Assembly: GCA_018398765.1 (NCBI GenBank)
Contig: JAHBMJ010000001.1
Span: forward strand, 46,252 to 110,251
Direction: 5' to 3'
DNA length: 64,000 bases
Source: Chromera velia
Taxonomy: Eukaryota > Sar > Chromeraceae
Position numbers and translations under genes: made by a program
The notes under the pieces: model-generated
Databases searched by the model: none
What the model was told of the DNA's origin: nothing
What the model saw: the letters and a program-made list of their open reading frames with translations, nothing else
Shown here: in pieces, positions 47,001 through 61,729 of the stretch
Layout: each line of letters starts with the position of its first letter
How positions within the stretch are numbered: position 1 is the first letter of the stretch

Positions 47001-49034
47001 TCATAAATAGACTCGGAGTTTATCTTTGATTGCCGCTCGACAAATTGGGCATTCGGACAAATTAAAAGCACAGGGGGCGCAGGCTTTTAGGTGGCGACAG
47101 GGAAGAAAAACTACGGACACCCGGGAGGTCAAACAAATGATGCACGCCATGCGTGCAAGCATGTCCCGAAGTCCGGGGCCCTGGTGCGCTGGCAACAGCA
47201 ACCAGTCTTCCTCCTCCCCCCCACCTGGTCGTATATCTCTATGCAAACCTGTCTCCGTGCACTCATCCGGTTTTTCTCCTAACGCCTTGGCAGCTTCAGA
47301 GACTGGTGGGGACTCGAGAGAAGGAGAGACTGCAGGAACACCGGCATGATTCAGAGAGCACCCAGCAGGAGTAGAGGGGCCCAGGGAAAGGTCGCATTCG
47401 GGAAGGCATTCCACCGAGAGATCCTCTAGACCTCCCGCCCCTCCCAGCATCAGACGGCTCTCTCCCGGAAGAGTCCCACTTTGACTCTGTTGTCTGCCCC
47501 GTGTTCTTCCGCTCCACTTGGGGCTGTGGGGTCGTCTCTGCATGCATTCGTTTTCACACAGAAATGAAAATGATTTTCATTTCAGAATATGTATGACAAT
47601 GAATGCATGCACCGCTCCACTTGGGGCTGTGGGTCGTCTCTGCAGAGGAGATGGGAAAGTCCGGATGAATGGACCTCGGCTTTGTAGATTAATCCTGACT
47701 TGCAGCCATTCCCGCCTTGAGTGAAACGCTCGCTTTGCCATTGAGGAAATGCTTCAGCCGTTAATTAATCGAGGTTTCAAACAAGAAGAGAATCTCAGTT
47801 TACCCACACTGAAGTTTGCACGACAGATGACAGCATGCAAGGGCAGAAAGAAGACGACTAGCCGAGATCATCTGAAAAGAGAAAATGAAAATATAACCTG
47901 CATGAAAGAGAAAGGAAGAAAAACGACGGACGGACAGACCCCAGAGGCCATTCTTGCTGCGCACACCACACACACATCTATTTGGCAGAGAGTGCAATGG
48001 TAGAGCCCTCGTCCTCCAGATGCGAGATCCGCCTGTCCACATACATTGCACAAAGCGCGTTTCGCAGACCCATACTCAGCTGGGTTGCACGCACTGAAGA
48101 CTGTGCGATGCCCGCTGGCACATCTTGGACGCTTGGCAAACGGAAGCTGCAGGGCATTATAAATGCAGCATGATTTTGCTTTCACAAATGCTTGATCACC
48201 GTTTCTGTACGATCTCAAAGCTTGAAGTGACACAAAAATGAACTGAGAAACGGAAAAAAAAAAAAAGAAAAGGAAAGTAGTGCACGAGCAGTCGGATATA
48301 ATTGAGGGAATGAAAACAATTCATTCCAGTGCAGGCAGGAAAGTCAAGAGGATACTGAAAGCTGACTGACCACAGGCATCCTCATCCGCACCAACGGAGG
48401 CGGTCCCTCGAGAGCTTCCTGTCCCCTCTGCTGGGTGTGACTATGTCTCTGCTCTGCTGCACATGGAGGGCTCCACCCTTCAGTGAGGCGGTCTCCTTTT
48501 TGCCCCGTTGTCCCACCGTAAGCCGAAGAAGAGGAGGAGGAGGAGACTGGGGCAATTTCTCCTCCCACCCTGATACGATTCTTCCATTGCCCCCCTGACA
48601 GTGTACCTAGAGGGGTGCAGAGGTCGGCAGGGACCTGCAAAATGGAAAACAATTAAAGGAAAGGGCAGGAATTAAGGGAAGGAAACGGAGAGACGATAGA
48701 AAGAGAAAAAAATAAAGAAATGCGCAGTGGCTCAACAGAGTGATAAAGCTTTTGTTGGTAAAACACGTAAATATTTTCCGTATTATTTCGTAAACAGTCA
48801 TTCAACCACTAGATTCTTTCGGTCCGTGGTTTCAATTCCCTTTTGGGTGGATCGATTTGTTTTCTGAACAAGTCTCCGGGCGGCTGGGATGGTGTGAAGA
48901 GATTGTCATTTCATTCAAGCGAGTTTCAGGGTGAGTAAAAGAAAGAGATTTATTGATTCGGGATTTGGACGGGAAAACGAAAAAAAGGACCGCCAAATTT
49001 CCTGCTGCTCTCCATGCTTGATTGCTTCTCTCGT

Positions 49035-49076
<42 letters not shown>

Positions 49077-51181
49077 TTCCTTTCTTTCTTCCTTCCTTTC
49101 TTTCTTTCTTTCTTTCTTTCTTTCTGTCTGTCTGTCTGTCTGTCTGCCTCTCTGTGTCTGTCTGTCTGTGTGTCTGTGTGTCTGTCTGTCTGTCTGTCTG
49201 TCTTGTTCGCTCCAAAGAAGTAACGATCTAATCCTTCAGTTCTTTTGCCAAAGAAAACAACGAACCGACTGACATGGACAACTTCCTGAAGATACTCGAC
49301 CTGCTCACTGCCCCCCGTCTGATCACTGAACTCGCTCAGTTGCTCCCACTCCTCTTCCTCTCCCACATCAACAATCTCCCCTCTCCTCTCCCGGACTGAC
49401 ACTCCTCTCCCTCTGGCCTCTCCCTCACCCCCTGTCTGTCTACCTCTACGCTCCCAAACCTCGAATTGGCACTCGAAGTCGACCGCACAGATCGGACAGA
49501 TGTCAATCGAGCACTCCTTGCACCTGCTCAGAAAACAAAAAGAAAAGAAATCATACGGATTCTGCCCAGATCTTCGCGAGACTTTAAGATTGCAATCAGA
49601 AAGAACGAGAAAAACAGGCGCTTCACTGAAATTCAAAGAAGAGAGACGTGCAAGCAGAGACGTTCGTCGAGGAGAGAGAACCAAAACAAAGAGAGCAAGC
49701 ATCAGAGAGGCACTGACACCGACCTACCGGTAGAAAAAAGGAAAAGCAGCCACTGAAGTCCGATGTGTTTCTTCTGTCTGATGTCCTCCCTCTTTTGGCC
49801 GCTCTCTGGAAGAGCTGGAAGAGGATTTCGAAGAACCCTCCTCCGTCTGTCCATGAGTAGGACTGTTTCTTGGCTGCTGAGCATTTGTGTTTGTGTTCGC
49901 ATTCCTTCTGCCACAGAGTGAACAAACCCACAGGGCTAGCCTGACCGAAACAGGACTGGTGGCTGCGCTGTTCTGCGGTAGCGATTCTGAAGGAGCACAC
50001 GCGTGCGAATTGTGCTCAGCGGCCTCCTTGGAATCTTTGTGCGAGTTCTGCTCAGGCTCCGCGTCAAATGAAGACGAAACTTTGGAATGCTCTTCTTCCA
50101 TGCTGAGTGGTTTTTCGGATTCTTTGTTTGAACAGACATTGACTGGACGTTTCGTTTCGTCTTCTCTCTCTTCTTCTACAACAGAACGCAGTTTGAACGT
50201 TGGAAGGGTGTCAATGCCACTGCCTGGATTTCCTTCTTCCAGTTCATGTTCGTCTTCGTCTTTTTTCTTCTCTAACGAAGAAGCAGACGACGTCTTCGGA
50301 GGTCCTGGACCTTCCCTCTTCTGAGAAGGACCGCGGACGGGGGACAGAGAGGGAGAAGAGACCTCCGTTCCCTTCCGATCTAAAGTCCGGAGAGAAAATA
50401 GGTCGACAGGGCGACTTTCCTCATTTGATTTCTCGGCCCGTGTCTGTTTTGATTCAGAAACCTGTCTTTGGTTGAATGTAGGGCCCACAGTGGAAGGGCA
50501 CGAGGAAGCGGCTGCAGTGTTTGGGAGACCTGTAGCGCTGTGGGTGCATGCCATTCTTGTTTCTGAGTGTGTAGGTGAACTTCCTCGAAGGTGTGTGGCC
50601 ACCTCTGGGATTTGCATGGGTGCGATGGGGGGCTGGCGGTTAGCTGAAGCAGCAGGCTGTAGAGAGGAAGGAGGAGGGCCTGCAAAGGAGGAGAGACGCA
50701 CACACTGGTGACCTACTGGGCATCGAGCGTAGAAGGGTGGAGGGGGAGGGGGTCTTCTCCTTATGGAGGTGTTAGTCATTGCTGTTTTTTGTTTTCCTCT
50801 TTGAGGATTGGGTCTGTTTGACGATGTAGGAGGGGGGAATGGTGGGGGGGGCGGAGGGGGGGGTGGGGGGTTTTCTGTCGTGCAGCTGGCTGAGTCGCTT
50901 GCTGCTTCCTGAAAATCCGGACTCGCCAGAAAGCACCCGCACTGTGAACAGAGATCATACTGACATCGTCTACAGTGGAAGAACGATCGAGGGGTCACTC
51001 CTTCCCCCAAATCTGTCCGTCCACACGCATCACAAAAGACGCCGCCTTCATAATTGGGGGGGGGGTGCCGGAGCTTTCGCATCACATGACCAGAGGGACA
51101 GAAGGGGGGAGGGGGCCGTCTCGGAGGGGGGGGCGGTGAAAGATCATCAGAAAGGGGGTGCTGCCGTGAAGATGCCGACAT
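47001..51181 (-). CDS. Multi-zinc-finger protein with C-terminal RING, probable E3 ubiquitin ligase
   Basis: Five exons: 51181-49728, 49523-49274, 48634-48371, 48146-47940 and 47537-47001, total 903 aa in closed phase. The C terminus (residues 857-903) is a C3HC4 RING of the IAP type: CIICL, LPCRHLKACAPC, CPICR, ending KDKLRVYL, which would recruit an E2 enzyme. Residues 28-81 form a DC1/ZZ-like finger (C28, H32, C50, C53, C70, C73, C78, C81). A third finger of the same type starts at residue 665 (CASGH...CNVCG...HCTLC...CVVC). A second finger is split: CPVGH near residue 150 and CSLCG...CKECSIDICPIC near residues 450-500, separated by about 280 residues of Ser/Glu/Pro-rich sequence. Poly-Pro tracts flank finger 1. 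Substrate unknown. Donors are GTAGGT, GTCAGTCGG, GTCAGTCAG and GTCTGTCCGTCCG. Confidence 0.85.
49031..49205. repeat. (TTTC)n and (TCTG)n microsatellite
   Basis: TTTC repeats with CTTC variants to about 49125, then TCTG with TGTG variants to about 49202. It lies in intron 2 of the RING gene. Confidence 0.93.
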
Positions 51182-53121
51182 TTCCTTTCAAAGACCTTGC
51201 GCATCAACGACTCCTGCGATGCCCTGCCTCGGGAGGGGGGCTGGGGCGGAGTAGCTTGCGTCGCAGCATTTATATTTAGGCATGCATGTTGTTCACGATT
51301 TCAAACAACAGATTTTTTGCCATCGAAAATTTTGAGATGGTGGGTTCATCTTTCGCAGAAGTCTCAGGAGCAGCTTTGAAGTCAGCACAGAAGGCTCACA
51401 GGTCGACGCAGCACGAGACCGTGTCTCCCTTATAAAGACCCATGCATACACATGCAAGAATTAAGCCATCATTGCTCCAATTAATTTGTGGGCCGGCGGA
51501 AATTGATTAATTTGCTGCGAAAAAAAAATAAAAAGCACCGTGGTGCATGTGGCTTCGCGCGTTTTGCGCCGTGCAATGAGAAGCATGCATGCAGGCTCCA
51601 TGAATAATTGCGCAACTGAACAACTGCAACAGATATTACGAGACTGTTGTTCAGTCAAAAAAGGTTGGAAAGGGCAATAAATGGGAGAGACGTACAGCCT
51701 CTCCCCAATCGCGTTCAAATGGACATTATGGGAGACGTCTATTCGTAGACAGATCCCGCAAGTGACGCTACACCTCCCCATAGTACCATTTTGGTCCAAT
51801 TTCTGGAGACATGACACTCTATGTCATCATCACAAAGTAATTTAATCAATAAGCTTTAGAAACATCCAAAACATATCAATTTTATTCTATATGCCAAATC
51901 AAAGATTCTAAAAGATTCAATAAATTTGTTAATGATAGTTAATGACTGGCATTCGATCAAAGTTATCAAATATTTTTTTTTTAATGAATAATCATAATGA
52001 TTGTATATGCAATAATAATAAACCCATTGCAAATAGAGTTTATCGTTCAAACTAACAGCTAGTACTTAAAGAAGTGGGTCCTAGGCTAGGCTTAGGGCTA
52101 GGCTGGCCTGGCTAGCGCTATTGCTAGCGCTATTAAAAAAACCTTGTGAAAAAAAAATCATCATCATGAATTCTGCTCGAATGAGACCTTATGGATTTAC
52201 TAGATCTTGACAAATAAATGAAGATCAGGACATGATTTGGTGAATGGAGATCAATAACGCTCACGGGCCAAGCTCCATCAAAAGCGCGTTTTGCTAAACA
52301 GACATATGTTTTTTTTGTAATTTTTTTGTACGTCTTTGAATTTTAAGCTAAATTTTAAGTTTGTAACAACAATTAAGTACAAAGCTAGATCTAGAATTTC
52401 ACAAAGAGCTTTGATAAAAAGGGACGTCAAGTCCTAGGTAAAGGCAACCCTTTTTCTCGCGCTTCCTTTCTCTTTTCTTCCTTGCCTCCTTCCTCCTTTC
52501 TTTCTTTCCTCATTTCCTCTCTTAATTGACTCCCTCCGTTTCTTCCCTTTTCTTTTCTTTTCTTTTCTTTTCCCCTTCCGATTCCCTTCCGTCATTCATT
52601 CATGCATTCATTCTTGTATTCCTTCTTTCTTCCTTTCTCCCTTCTCTTCCCCCCCTCCTTCCCCTCTAACAGCTTCTCTCTCCGCGCCAGGCCCTCTGCC
52701 CGTTTCTCCCCCCCCATGCCCTTCACCCCTTAATTCTGCATGCCTCTCCTCGGATTTCCCCTCACGGCCTGCCTTCCTTCATTCCGACCACACAAGAAGA
52801 CTGTAAGGAAGGCAAGCAGGCACGCAGACAGGCACGCAACTTTCTTTCTTTTTTTTTTTGCATGACTTCGGTGCCATCAATCAATGGCAGCGTCCTTTCT
52901 ACGGCATTAATTTCTGACTACCACTACATGCCCCCCCCCCCCTCCGCCTTATGCACTGCTGCGGAGGGACTAGGCGTTTGTTGGCTTCTCTTGTGCAAGC
53001 AAGCAGGCAGGCAGGAAGGGCGCATCAGAACTTTCCTCCCTCTATTTGACTGAAACAACGAAAGAGTATGCGTATTCAGAGTGTCGAAAACACCGGAATG
53101 TCCGCACACAAATATTCTCTT

Positions 53122-53165
<44 letters not shown>

Positions 53166-53244
53166 TATCGCTCTTTCTCTCTCTCTCTCTTTTTTTTTTT
53201 TTTTTTCGCTCTCTCTCTCACACACACACACACACCGTCCTCAC
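51182..53244. other. Intergenic region with AT-rich island and pyrimidine tracts
   Basis: Between two tandem minus-strand genes. 51480-52420 is AT-rich without ORFs and contains a tandem GCTAGCGCTATT pair at 52109-52133 next to repeated AGGCTAGGCTTAGGG-like sequence. 52440-52700 is C/T-rich. 53110-53240 is a (CT)n, poly-T and (CA)n microsatellite. No gene seen. Confidence 0.5.
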
Positions 53245-55444
<2,200 letters not shown>

Positions 55445-56730
55445 CTACAAATTACCGATCTGATCTGGGGAGGAGACAGCTGCTCACTCCCGTCTCCACC
55501 TTTGATGAGGATGGCACACAACACTTGTCTCGATTTCAAGACTGTGCTTCACAGCGCGATGGTCCAAAGGCGTCACGCAGGATTCTGCGCGTCTAAATCG
55601 AGTTCTGACACTAGCTCGGCCCGAGGGTCATTGTTCAACCACTGAGTGTGTCGATCAGATCTTTGCCGTCGGTCCATCGCGGAGCCGTCTACGTGCGCAC
55701 GCGTAAATCGTGAATCGACGGGGTTGTCAGAATTTTGTCAGACTGAACTCTCCGTCTACACACATCTACACACACACTTGCTCCAGCTAACTTCTTGCAC
55801 TACTGTTGGGACTCTGACCCGTGGACCCGTCGAATAAGGTCGCGCATGTTTCTGACAACTCATGAATTGGCAAGTACTGACGTGTGTCAGTTGGATGAGT
55901 GAGTGAGGGAGGGAGACGGGAATTGATTCTCGGACCGCCCCGCTTCTGTCCTGCAGACCAAGCGGGTACGTACATGCGGACACCTGCAGACGTGTAGCTG
56001 AAAACCTGAGCTGATCATGATAACTGTACGTCGTGGTGGGGGTACAGGCGTCTACATGACGAGGCTTCGGAGCTTCTCACGCATCGCTGGGCAAAGGGGG
56101 GCTTCGAGGGGGGTCTTGAATCTGTTCACAGAAGGTTGGTGTCTCTCCGAAGTTCCTCTTTATCTGTCTCCGTCATTATCCCCATTCTCTCTCTCTTTGC
56201 TTCTTTGCTCTCCTTCTCAGTGCTGTGTAGCGAAAGAGAGGATGTGTGATCCCCTGGCGCACTCTCATATGGAAAAATAACGTCACCCTTTCCAGAGGGA
56301 CACACGCAAACTCTCGTGCACTTCGTGAGAATCTAGTGGGTGGATCGAGAAACGGAAAAATACAGAGAAATGCAATTGATCGGCTCGCCTCATCTGACGC
56401 GTTGTTCCGCTGATCACCCGGGTAGAATAAAGAGGGCCCCTTTTCTCTCTCTGTGAAATTGCCTCATGAGCCTTCCTGTCTCTGTCTCCGTCTCTCTCTG
56501 TCCCTCCTCACGCCCCCTTCTCTCTGTGTGGGCGGTTCGGTGCATATCTAGCAGGGATGGTGGCCATTCGTCTCCCGTTGTTTCGTCTCTCCTTCAAAAA
56601 GAGGATCGAGGAAACAAGCCGACCTTCACTCTAAACGGAAAGGTGCAACAAGGAGAAGGTTTGGATTGTGTAGATAGGCGGGAGTCGAATATAAAGCGTT
56701 GAAAGAACGAGTGTATAAGTGCGTGTATGT
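55445..56730. promoter_or_regulatory. Divergent intergenic region, possible upstream exon at 56017
   Basis: Separates the MTHFSD-type gene from the plus-strand basic-protein gene. A plus-strand frame at 56017-56139 encodes VYMTRLRSFSRIAGQRGASRGVLNLF (written here only in part of its length: MTRLRSFSRIAGQRG), which looks like a mitochondrial presequence. It ends near a possible donor (GTTGGTG or GTGTCT). It may be an upstream exon of the basic-protein gene, but the phase joins only if the donor GTGTCT at 56142 is used. Nothing else is recognisable. Confidence 0.3.
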
Positions 56731-58481
56731 ATGTTTGTATGGATGGATGCGTTCAGCGTGTTCGCCAAAAGACGGGAGCGCCATAGGAGGAGAAAGCGTT
56801 CTCACGAAATTCTCAAACCGACTGGGGTCAACGGAAAGGGTCAGAGGAAGGAGAGGGTCTTTCAGAAGTTCCCTCGCCTCTCCCCCTTCCCCTTCTTTTC
56901 CTTCCAGTTGCCGGACGACTTTTTCTTCTTCTCTTGGGGCAGGGGGGAAAGCTCCAACGGCACCCGTTGGTGGGATGAGGTGAGTGTTCTTTCTCTTTTT
57001 TTGCTCTTTTGGTCTGATTTCTAATCAGCTTCAGTTCTTAATTCTGCGTTATCGCGTCCGTGCATTCGGTAAGTTCGCAATCTTTCCATCTTCTTCATCC
57101 AATACTGTCCGGAGATAAGTGTGAACAAGAGAGGGAGGAAAGATGTATCCCCGCATGTCCATTGCATGCGTTGGCTTTGATTCGAATGTCTGGCGGCACG
57201 CGTAATCGTCATGCCCCCTCTTACCATTCGAGTGCTTGGTTCCTTGCACGTCTATTGCAAGGTCCTTATCTGTTCAAGCCCCTTTGCAATTGTCTTTACG
57301 ATAACTGACTCTTCCCTCTACGTCTTTCTCCCTTCGTTCCTCCCGCCCTCTTTCCTTCCTTCCTTCCTTCCTGTGTTTGCCTACCAGTCTCGTGAGCCCT
57401 CCTGGTCGTCTTCTTCCGTCTCCCCCCTTTTCCCTTTCCCTCGGAGGCGGTGGAGTGGGGCCTCTCGGGAGGGATGCCGTCTCTGCCTCTGCCTCTGCGT
57501 GCGTCGGGAGAGGATCCGTGAGGGCCTACAATCCCTTCTATGCCATCAATTGGGTCGGTTGGTCTCCTTTTTTTTTTTTCTTTAAGGATGAAAGTTTTGT
57601 TCCATTGGGTGGCCGTGTCGACAAGTCCAAAGCCTGGGAGAGTTTCAATGTGGCGTTATGGATTATACCGAGGGGTGTTTGGGTTGAGCATCGCTTGTCT
57701 TGATGAAGTACACATGGTGTAAGTATGAAGATGAAAAAGATGCTGTTGGCCTTTCGGCGCATCTTTCTCAAGGGGAGAATGTTTTCTCTCTGTCTTACTC
57801 TTCTCATCTACACGCAAGCGGTCTTAGTCTTTGTTGTGCACATCTTATGCGAACGTCCTTCCCTGCCTTGTTTCTTCAAGAAGTAAAATCTGCTTCGAGA
57901 ATTTCGGTCTGTGGGTCTGTCTGTCTGTCTTCTCTCCATCGGCACTTCCTGTCCTTTGCCCTTCCCATTTGACCCGCAAAAAAAGTGCGTGCGTGCGTGC
58001 GTCATGCATGCATACAGGTGACAAATAAGTTTAAGTGGAGGGTCAGATACTTCCGAGACAAGGCGTCGAGATTCAGGAACAACTCCAGGATGCTCGTCCG
58101 CTTCAGGTTCACCAGGTAGGCAGGGAGGCAGGTAGATTGGTGGGTAGGTTGTCTGTCTGCCTGTCTGTTTAGTTTTTTCGTTCCTCCTGCCGGTTCGTTT
58201 TTTCTATCCACTCGAGGGCCTTTCTTGAGCAGAGAAGGCAAGCAAGCCGAGCCCTGGGGTGAATCCCCTACTCCTTCCTGTCATGCGCGGACAGGATACA
58301 CTTTGTGAGATTACAACCCTCCTCTTCTAGAAAGTAGCTGAGTTTCTCCCTCCCCTTGCCTCGCTTACAGATACAGAAACAGACTACAAAAGAACAGGGG
58401 AGGGCGGTGGCGAGAAGAGCCCTTGGAGCTCTCGTATAAGAGTCTGGCCACACGCACACACACACCCAAACACTCCCTCTG

Positions 58482-58514
<33 letters not shown>

Positions 58515-59558
58515 TTGTCAGCCTTTCACTTTCTCTCGGTTGTGTGCGTCCATGCAGGTGGGGCATTCAGAGGCTGAGACGATTTCATGACTCCAGGAAG
58601 CTGCGTGGAGTGGTCAGTCAGTCAGGCAGGCAGTCAGGCAGACAGGCAGACAGGCAGGCAGACAGGCAGGCAGACAGGCAGTCAGGCAGGCAGGCAGGCA
58701 GTCAGGCAGTCAGGCAGGCAAACAGGCACTCACTCACAGACTCAATGAAAGCTGTCGCCCACCTCTCCTTTCCTCCTCTTTCCTCCTCTCTGTCTCCCAC
58801 ACTTCAATCTTCCTTTCATCTTGAATTCCTCCTTCGATTTTTTTGTTTCTCTCTCTCGTTAATACGAAGGAAGGAAGGAAGACTGTCTCCAAGCCCCCAT
58901 GCACTCTTATCTCTCCTCTCCTCTGGCTTTTTCTGTACCTCCCTGGCAGAGCGGGAGGGCAAAGAAGCGCAACCTCGCGAAACCAAAATACCTTCATGTG
59001 GTCAGTCTTTTGATTCTTTTTTCGTTTCTTCCCGCTCATCTCCATTCCTTTCGATCCCACCAAGTTCTTTTCTTCGTGTGTTCTTTAAAGAATATCCTAT
59101 GAAATACATTCTGTATGAAAATAAATGCATTCCCCGCTCATCTCCCTTCGATCCTCCCTTGTAAGTTCTTTTCTTCGATTTCCCAACCCGTCAGCTGGGA
59201 TACTGGTCTGTCTTTCGATTATCTTTTCCTTTTCCTGTCCAACATAATGTCCATAAACTCCCTGTTTTCTTCTTTCGTTTCCGCTCTTCTCCTTTTTTTG
59301 TTTCAACGACAACAACAGAAAGTCGATCGGGGGAAAAAAAGAAACAAGGAAGGGAGATTCAAAGGGAATTGTTTGGTAAACATTGAAACCCTCACTGACT
59401 CAAATGAAGAGGAGAAGCACTCTTCAAGGAAGTGAAAGGAAATGGCGAACGTAAGAAGGAAAGACAGAGAGGAAAGAAAGGAAAAGAAATGACACCAAAT
59501 TGACTCTCCTCTGATCATTGACGGTGTCTATCCATCCTTCCGTCTGTCTGTCTGTCTC

Positions 59559-59589
<31 letters not shown>

Positions 59590-60543
59590 GGGTGTCTGTC
59601 TGTCTGTCTGTCTGGGTGTCTGTCTGTCTGTCTGTCTGTCTGGGTGTCTGTCTGTCTGTCTGTCTCTCTGCCCTGATCTGTCCCTGCTTGCAGGTTGACT
59701 ACCCAATTGTGAAGCATCACATTCGGAGATACAGGTGGGTTGGTTGGTTGGTTGGTTGATGGGTTGGTTGGTTGGTTGGTTGGTTGGTTTCGGTGAGGAA
59801 GGAAAGAAGACATGATGCCGCGGGAGTGCATCACTCATGCAAGTCATTGATGTCTTCGTGGATAGAAAAAGGGAAGGGAAGAGAAGGAAGATGGGGTCTC
59901 CTGAGAGTCCAATAAGGAAAATCAGGGTGAGAAGTTGGAGGGGAGGGAAGGAGAGATGTGTGCAGAGAAGGATGGAAGGAAATGTATTTGTGACAGCCTG
60001 AGTGACTGGAAGACGGTGGGCGTCTTGCCTCTCACTTTTTTTTCTTTTTTTTGTCTTCCCCTCTTTCTCTTTCGTTTTCAGTCTGTTTGTTGTTCTTGTT
60101 TGTCTGTATTTTTCTTTGTGTTTCATTTTGGTTTTCGCCTCCGCGTTCCCTGCGAGTGGAGGGACGGGGGGAGGGAGAGGAAAGAGATTTGTCTACACAA
60201 GAGATTCAGGGAGAGAGAGATCTTGAATAAGTGCATGTCAATGTGAATGTGCATATGGACTGCCAGGAGCTTGGCTCTTCCAATCATTCATTCATTCATT
60301 CATTCATTCATGCATGTATTGTCAAGCGCCTCAGACGTTTTTGCAATTGATATTGGTCTCTCTGCTGAAATCTTTTTGACTGATTGACTGACGACCTAAT
60401 GACTGACTGACTGGGTGACTGCTGGACTCCTCCATGCACACATGCGCACATGCAGATTTCGTCTTCGAGGCCCTCCCAGGGTGATGAACCCGAATTTTCG
60501 GGTTCCTGGAATGAGAGACGTGATCGGTTCGCACTTTGGGTAG
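56731..60543 (+). CDS. Small, highly basic protein, possibly organellar ribosomal
   Basis: Six exons in closed phase: 56731-56979, 58018-58115, 58558-58612, 58950-59000, 59694-59734 and 60456-60543, giving 193 aa. After a Lys/Arg-rich start, the sequence reads LPDDFFFFSWGRGES, TRWWDE, KFKWRVRYFRDKASRF, RMLVRFRFTRWGIQRLRRFH, AKKRNLAKPKYLHV and VDYPIVKHHIRRYRFRLRGP, ending VIGSHFG. The density of Arg, Lys and aromatic residues in a short protein resembles ribosomal or other RNA-binding proteins; I cannot match it to a named family. The first exon may hide a 46-bp intron (56862-56907, GTCTTT to TTCCAG in phase 0), because a strong polypyrimidine-AG precedes LPDD. Intron 3 starts GTCAGTCAGTCAGGCAGG and intron 5 GTGGGTTGGTTGG. 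Confidence 0.65.
58613..58735 (+). repeat. (GTCA)n/(GGCA)n array starting at a splice donor
   Basis: GTCAGTCAGTCAGGCAGGCAG begins exactly at the donor following the exon 58558-58612 and continues with GACA and GGCA variants for about 120 bp. Confidence 0.93.
59535..59680. repeat. (TCTG)n microsatellite
   Basis: TCTG repeats with GGTG interruptions leading into the acceptor TTGCAG at 59688-59693 of the basic-protein gene; the donor side of the next intron is (GTTG)n at 59735-59790. Confidence 0.92.
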
Positions 60544-61329
60544 CATCGATCGATGCATGCATGCACATCCCATCCATGATCCCGGATGCATCTGCAGAGA
60601 AGCGATCGAGTGTCAATCTACTGTGGTGTCCACGGAGAGCACATACAAAAAAAATAATATCAGTGGATGTCGGGATACTTTCGATTGAATGACAGTTTCA
60701 TTTATTTTGAATGCTCGTAGGGTCCAATGCTGCTCAGACTCGATCCATTGTTTCGCTTTCTGCATGCATGAGTCTAGGCATAAGTCCTAGCATAAGTCTC
60801 TCCTAACAAGCGAATCTAGTGGCAAACATATATGCATATATAATTAGTATTAGAACTAGTATTAGAAGTTTTGATTCTGTTATAATTTTGAAAAGATATA
60901 TAAGATCGGAACCTTCTAGCAGAGACTTGCAGAGTAAAAGATTTGTGTTCAGCAAAAAGAACAAAGGACTAGAGAAAGGATGTTAATTAAAAAGTTATTT
61001 AAAATATCGATTGCTAGATCGATTCACACTATGCAATTGTATAACGTGGCATCTTAGAAAATAATAACTTTTCCCTGCAGCTGCCTAACGTTAAACTTGT
61101 CACTTGAAAGTATCCAGCTAGCTCTGGATATATCTGGATGTCGATGATCGATGATCGGCGTGTCATTGATCGCGCATCATATTCATAGTCACTATGCACT
61201 TATTATCAATCAATCAAATATTGAAATTTTATAAGGTTTTTTTTATAAAAAATGGAACCTAGTTTGGAACATAGTACGAGGGAATATGCTATCAAAATAA
61301 GAAGAAGAGGAGGAAGAAGAAGCAGAAGA

Positions 61330-61368
<39 letters not shown>

Positions 61369-61729
61369 AGAAGAAGAATTAACAAGAAGAAGAAGAAGAA
61401 GAAGAAGAAAAAGAAGAAGAAGAAGAAGAAGAAGAAGAATTGACAAGAAGAAGAAAACAATAAGCAGAAGAGCGGTAAATAAGATGAGATTTCCTCTTTC
61501 CATCAAACAGTTTCTCAAAGAGTTTTCGATCAACCAATTTTGCAGCTGAGTCTTCCGGCTGTTCATTGCCCCATTATTTGTTTTCACCGCCCCCTTCTTG
61601 CCCTTCGCTCTCTCCTCCCCCCCATTCCCCCCCTTGGTCGTTCTCAGTCGTGCTGAGGCTATGGAGCACACAGTCATTCATGCATGCATTCGAGGTCCCT
61701 CTGCAGCATGGATCCACCTGGCTGGCTGC
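60544..61729. other. Convergent intergenic AT-rich island with (GAA)n tract
   Basis: Gene-free. 61047-61200 carries a copy of the dispersed repeat also seen at 46742-46875. 61299-61465 is (GAA)n/(GGA)n purine-rich sequence about 165 bp long, interrupted by ATTAACAAGAA and ATTGACAAGAA. Confidence 0.6.

Noticed and set aside
61206-61677. Poly-Leu and poly-Ser frames, and a poly-Lys/Arg frame on the other strand
   Set aside because: Artefacts of the (GAA)n tract; no start context, domain or splice partner.
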